A DNA stretch of 64,000 nucleotides from an uncultured Lachnospiraceae bacterium. GTDB taxonomy: Bacteria; Bacillota; Clostridia; Lachnospirales; Lachnospiraceae. Shown one piece after another: positions 63,301 to 64,000 of this stretch. The position numbers and the translations under genes were made by a program. The stretch spans positions 1 through 64,000 of the forward strand of contig URMK01000024.1 of assembly GCA_900548905.1 (NCBI GenBank), in the 5' to 3' direction. Under the pieces are notes generated by a model. The model saw only the letters and a list, made by a program, of their open reading frames with translations. It had not been told where the DNA came from and did not search any database. Positions within the stretch are counted from its first letter, which is position 1. Each line of letters begins with the position of its first letter.

Positions 63301-63703
63301 TTTTCTGATCATAGACATAATTACATAACAGCTGATACAGGCGGTTCCCCTCCAGGTTATCTATTTCATCCGCCCTGATATCCAGATAATACAGGGTTCT
63401 GGAAGCGTCATAATCCTGAACCAGCCCGGAACCCGCACCGCCGTTTTCCACATATGCAAGCAATTCCTGCGTATTGCCGGCTGCCGCTTCCTGGGCAAGC
63501 GCCGCCTGCGCAGCGATAAACAATGTCTGCGCGTATTCATTGTTCTTTTTATATATGGAATTGCGGTTCCAAGAGGCGATACCCATTACTGCACCGGTGA
63601 GAAGTATTGTCAGGATGACCAGGGTGACAATGACCTCTACCAGGGTGAAGCCGGAGTTGTTTTTGCAGTTATTTTTTTCTGATAACAAAATCATTTTTGA
63701 CAT
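54389..63703 (-). CDS. Giant 3,104-residue prepilin with GLUG repeat adhesin region
   Basis: This exceptionally large protein has a normal class III prepilin leader: cleavage at G18|F19 in KNNSGFTLVEVIV, Glu at +5, then a hydrophobic pilin helix. A pilin-like head of about 400 residues is followed by about 24 GLUG-like units of the form GG(I/L)xGxNxGxIxxC at about 575-1535, predicted to form a beta-solenoid. A discoidin-like region (about 1600-1775), Fn3-like regions (about 1850-1950 and 2290-2380) and other beta domains follow. An acidic Ser/Thr/Glu-rich tail occupies about 2965-3104. There is no LPXTG anchor, so it must be held by pilin assembly. It heads the minor pilin genes, which suggests a tip adhesin. 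AAAGGA precedes the ATG. Confidence 0.9.
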   Translation of the reverse strand: MSKMILLSEKNNCKNNSGFTLVEVIVTLVILTILLTGAVMGIASWNRNSIYKKNNEYAQTLFIAAQAALAQEAAAGNTQELLAYVENGGAGSGLVQDYDASRTLYYLDIRADEIDNLEGNRLYQLLCNYVYDQKIFEAAIRLEFDPGEGAVYSLSYSDRVTSFNYSEDDGSDGVTMGINSRIREDEGLRKKQLLGYYDTVLSEQAPLESYGKPSFQKASLDNEEMLVLRLKLSPKYERFMLKYNYGFEVYDAAHKKRLSFYIKGSDLGDNDNNTATTHTAMVKVAKFNENGVENIPKEYPLQITVNQSKEICIVLDAVDLQASEILDEKYATTVEGKESYQTLLDSGFYVNTTGILRFMGANDASFGIPFDTESIYVQACAGVDLHNANTKTTNTGQNPFMGKKKETANKNITYEIQNARHLYNMRYTEIFHGLAGSPGSGEQTKVSYSQTADIGWGGTDGLVGHYQLYDTSRPQGEWQVNPEAPYSTQLSNADGMPFPSTPVLHKNSSYSAGKGILPGNYQIRGLTLYEEKTAKISDYKQVKNYALGLFRWNEGQISNVDFYDVKVEGQNYVGTVCGVNLGSISRIGVKRSEETAAMTQDELAEASYVKGLQFVGGITGGDLFLLDTDKVDETYLTTDGRGQQLKGYIQLHNEVPVTGNSYVGGIIGASCFGNDKLTADGSVIQECTNKGSVTGYLGKKKMSVYLGGIVGYSYGASLRNCESTLGNKDFYAMETSDFAGEDDFVGDYMGGIVGYGTAGSTLENCATKGGTLKGHKYVGGIAGYLEYDASMGNMILDGKGAENKTDIIAYEYAGGILGANASLDNSREPLENYEEARIVQNWTNKGIVVSFVGYAGGITGFNTGKLVDCTSTKDLTDVAGETQIAAIRNWINYDTEGCTGGLAGYNNGFVKAVSGKTNGDIVVGTNYVGGLVGYNDVDGVLDLTKYNMKGGYVDGDAFVGGLIGCNVSDSIFSGTEEASADKLLQAEPDCISGLWYVGGLIGGNLAAMDNAEGRDWYLQCRTGNQMGKVTAAFNGNSKIVGGIAGGYIGYNRILYVPGDSAMRRKSIRKEADFLADIAGTYVKDLTGAVKAVLQWEKDTGNLSGAGKLYLVDTTGDAGETTANTGKGTHSNGVGEVSGGVMIGGIIGYNARDSRLELRGLVNRASVYSEGNISSTDFTSLNSRNAAGLTQAVLAYDEKGTPYVRSDGDPVNYSYTGGIIGMAQNKVTIDNCINEGTVTAQALGTTYYGNLTEVNAGTVIRCQAKLSDTSQGLYAGGITGKNTAEGKIMDCTVSGTVTGSRMAGGLAAENFGQISTSTGEHPFSLTMKGSVRTEDGCTGGIAGFNAGTVSGANADVEISGNAYRAGGIAGVNRGSIDAGEAEGKILISSGSGAAGGISGENQGNITNCTFSGNVQAAGTDFTGAGGIVGLVSGESVIMGCENNGIITGDHNTAGIIGIVDQADGRITIQVENCVNHGTVFGKHAAGVAGRISGIANGTLLIRNCVNTADLDGNASVTGGIIGVLDGKANGGEISVNDCRNYGKPVNQNDTMHGILGETAEEEQGTFEADKYLKISECINVSDLKNPVASDSLRPAAFDNNYYFTQPASFDGNTMAVTLYPDPGTTADNAANIADNDNRTRGVLKKSAGASVKLTFKDKDGKDTAINTEYLRISWFREQDSERTVQFTLTVAYEGGETVDLKPADGSDFWKGKAGGNKDAGASLEDCEMVSLKDSQGWRNEKVESITIHLNGYEEAEFHDLDYYSIWDIYVDNTQTPPEEAQKRGIAEPLYVKKNPNADSWNAYRKSRFDNVPFIRDMSENPCTWSEAGKELYLRIDDQLHWKNRVREKLNPPQGLQVKLENSEYHISWDSMDEAYGYEVKAVLYTEMKESSKVEGKGSSAYIPTGTNTVITPSMDWAGLYLRISVRAKSIFGEEYDSDEVYYADENNNTYIKVQPMLPAPEIYLEKQDSAAGTWFLHLENAQAYKAGTGFAGCRLVITLQTGDIWEEKASFLSTEFQMKNGEVVMEIKDIQFGGEKKSQIGFQMFPEEESKYLKSPVVTMEQWMLTGEYLKDQVAEVSLDRGTPYLTGTSPDTLGYDTLFKSLTEGRSTLYRTELVMFDPQLGAEVAAGSSDTVSGRAREEITSGSISDVNLLLAEYQAEGLYSEMDNIKVRTYAYASGNTLTGTDGNLSETAACYLGSRKPLNEQPLTAEQLVSNGTYLTKNGTFTLMDRSGNAKNKIKYKVNSGYVIERVGAQSDGEPLYNVYTRFYLKDPAASSKQYAEQTIKLNDLKQPAPVISEEYEQNGDTTTFRWDGRQRDGGAGYQVKLMGIREDNSEVCLESLKETEQTSLTITGSGWEDNYKTVRLEVTRLGIQKEITDSFGGTRQVVDKLYSKSVREYYRKLPVITWGTVQLTSQDELNYDIYWNRILEEPQRSYLKEYRLYAQVSCGEEEEKEAQELEEKLKKAYGDASVETLNDASGKLTGYKVSLSVRKKAIEPYDPSYDKNYSENKEENFSLEPFSGWEVELYVNAIATDGNEVYRDSTEGRHYRVKIPVRLELPADIKTDLTDENGGKITDGSKYPEDAFDKLSMEYVLQGSGLSGEYKLEAAVYAESYEGNDFIMTDGTINPDFLDESGVITAQPLAPNTDQLCVVVSPASSGTVAFALNKDNLTGWSTELAGKYLVIRYRATQEESISSVWSGYQIVKLPKVKPNVASLVREDTEENIGVHSAYRETFVWDWKYEEGTCLIEIKDLSGNSHKVSVDFAEGKVPVVKVGNTEIIMQEQQDNIYEGNLDSICFDAAWPWENTASKHSARLRIVNDKKDGVNIFRCSLILPDISKVYGTKEGEEFQYLFTSAISVQQTFGADSACVNSDTVFFVRTGEQDKPESLSWEKGETDKTLDEILGSWNSGELGGKPIFTVQDGKVPVILRKDDTTTAFVNGKNTLSGNSLPAKEKTDSVSDNSIETETGMEEEQESESHTSTGTVPEKETETGTETDTGTETGTETEASTESHTAPESESESQNRTEYESQTESQSYTESQSHTESRSHTDPEGRMEYDHQTEPRGEEPKPQIYTQTAALPGSYAGNGTRPADGIKKEEPGHVG
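54540..54760. repeat. Tandem low-complexity repeats in the giant prepilin tail
   Basis: The tail-coding DNA has a 12-bp unit (GGTTTCGGTGCC on the plus strand, encoding Gly-Thr-Glu-Thr) repeated about four times near 54690-54742. Degenerate 15-18 bp units encode Thr-Glu-Ser-Gln runs near 54560-54680. Unit lengths are multiples of three, so copy-number change keeps the frame. Confidence 0.65.
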
Positions 63704-63741
63704 CGAGTATTATTCCTTTGTTCTCATTTACAAGTATATCA

Positions 63742-64000
63742 CTATTCGTTTGAGCATAAAGTCATTTGTACAAATATCCATTTGTGCTCTTTCCAATTAT
63801 TTTCGCCTTTTCCTATATTTACAGGTTCTTTGGCTATATAATAAACTCCTTCGTTATAGAAAAGTGTTCCGCCTTCAATTCTATATGGACCAATAGATAA
63901 TTTCTGTTCTAATTCCGAAGATGTCAAAATACTTTCGCTTACCTTATTAATATAATTATTACCATATCCTTTGGTTAACTCATAGTCATACTTCCCATTA
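63742..64000 (-). CDS. C-terminal end of an unidentified gene, cut by the window edge
   Basis: An open minus-strand frame runs from the window edge to a TAG at 63742, giving 86 codons with no start needed inside the window. It includes NGKYDYELTKGYG at the edge and ends with EHKWIFVQMTLCSNE. No domain can be recognised from the fragment. It ends 38 bases before the giant prepilin gene on the same strand, so it probably belongs to the same operon and may be another pilin-like or surface protein. Confidence 0.6.
   Translation of the reverse strand, partial: NGKYDYELTKGYGNNYINKVSESILTSSELEQKLSIGPYRIEGGTLFYNEGVYYIAKEPVNIGKGENNWKEHKWIFVQMTLCSNE

Overview
The window looks like a chromosomal segment of an anaerobic, monoderm Firmicute, most likely Lachnospiraceae (order Lachnospirales). 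The evidence is a glycyl-radical-type NrdG activase, T-box control of a tRNA synthetase, a split transketolase, UgpC/MsmK-type and ROK sugar systems, a Lachnospiraceae-type hypothetical protein at 1.0-2.1 kb, strong AGGAGG ribosome sites, and a type IV pilus locus without an outer-membrane secretin. Genus cannot be fixed by eye. No rRNA, tRNA, CRISPR array, transposase or phage gene was seen.

Layout. 0-12 kb: mostly minus-strand housekeeping and metabolism. It holds an NrdG-like activase, a CdaR-type regulator, a shared sugar-importer ATPase (UgpC/MsmK), a membrane diguanylate cyclase, YesL, a D-lactate-dehydrogenase-like enzyme, a secreted DUF1002-like protein, a lysophospholipase-like hydrolase and MetG behind a T-box leader. 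12.4-18.1 kb: DUF2804 and MFS genes, a thiolase, and an ABC exporter behind a structured leader with a 13-codon peptide. 18.1-28.4 kb: a tandem-receiver protein and a long L-arabinose operon (araR-araA-araB-araD, split transketolase, rpe, 2-hydroxyacid dehydrogenase) that takes arabinose into the pentose phosphate pathway. 28.4-30.3 kb: a DUF885 protein. 30.4-38.5 kb: a beta-mannoside-type locus (ROK kinase, GH2 enzyme, two permeases, lipoprotein binding protein) divergent from a ROK repressor. It has no ATPase of its own, so it probably borrows UgpC. 38.6-43.5 kb: a MarR regulator, an FtsX-type ABC transporter with a long coiled coil, and a membrane-anchored Mrr-type nuclease-fold protein.

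43.5-64.0 kb: a type IV pilus locus, all on the minus strand and the most distinctive part of the window. In order of transcription: the end of an unknown gene cut by the window edge, a giant 3,104-residue prepilin, three minor pseudopilins, a promoter with a leader of about 300 nt, two major-type prepilins, a pilin-like protein without a processing site, another promoter, then PilD, PilC, a PilM-PilN fusion, PilO, PilB and PilT, closed by a strong terminator. The giant protein starts with a canonical class III prepilin signal and carries about 24 GLUG-like repeats, discoidin-like and Fn3-like regions and an acidic Ser/Thr/Glu tail. The proposed system is a Gram-positive pilus whose tip complex carries a very large solenoid adhesin. 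A diguanylate cyclase elsewhere in the window and an MshEN-like N-terminus on PilB suggest possible c-di-GMP control.

The window also holds several long extragenic palindromes (122-183, 22971-23061, 50642-50748) and a 56-bp direct repeat that no gene explains.
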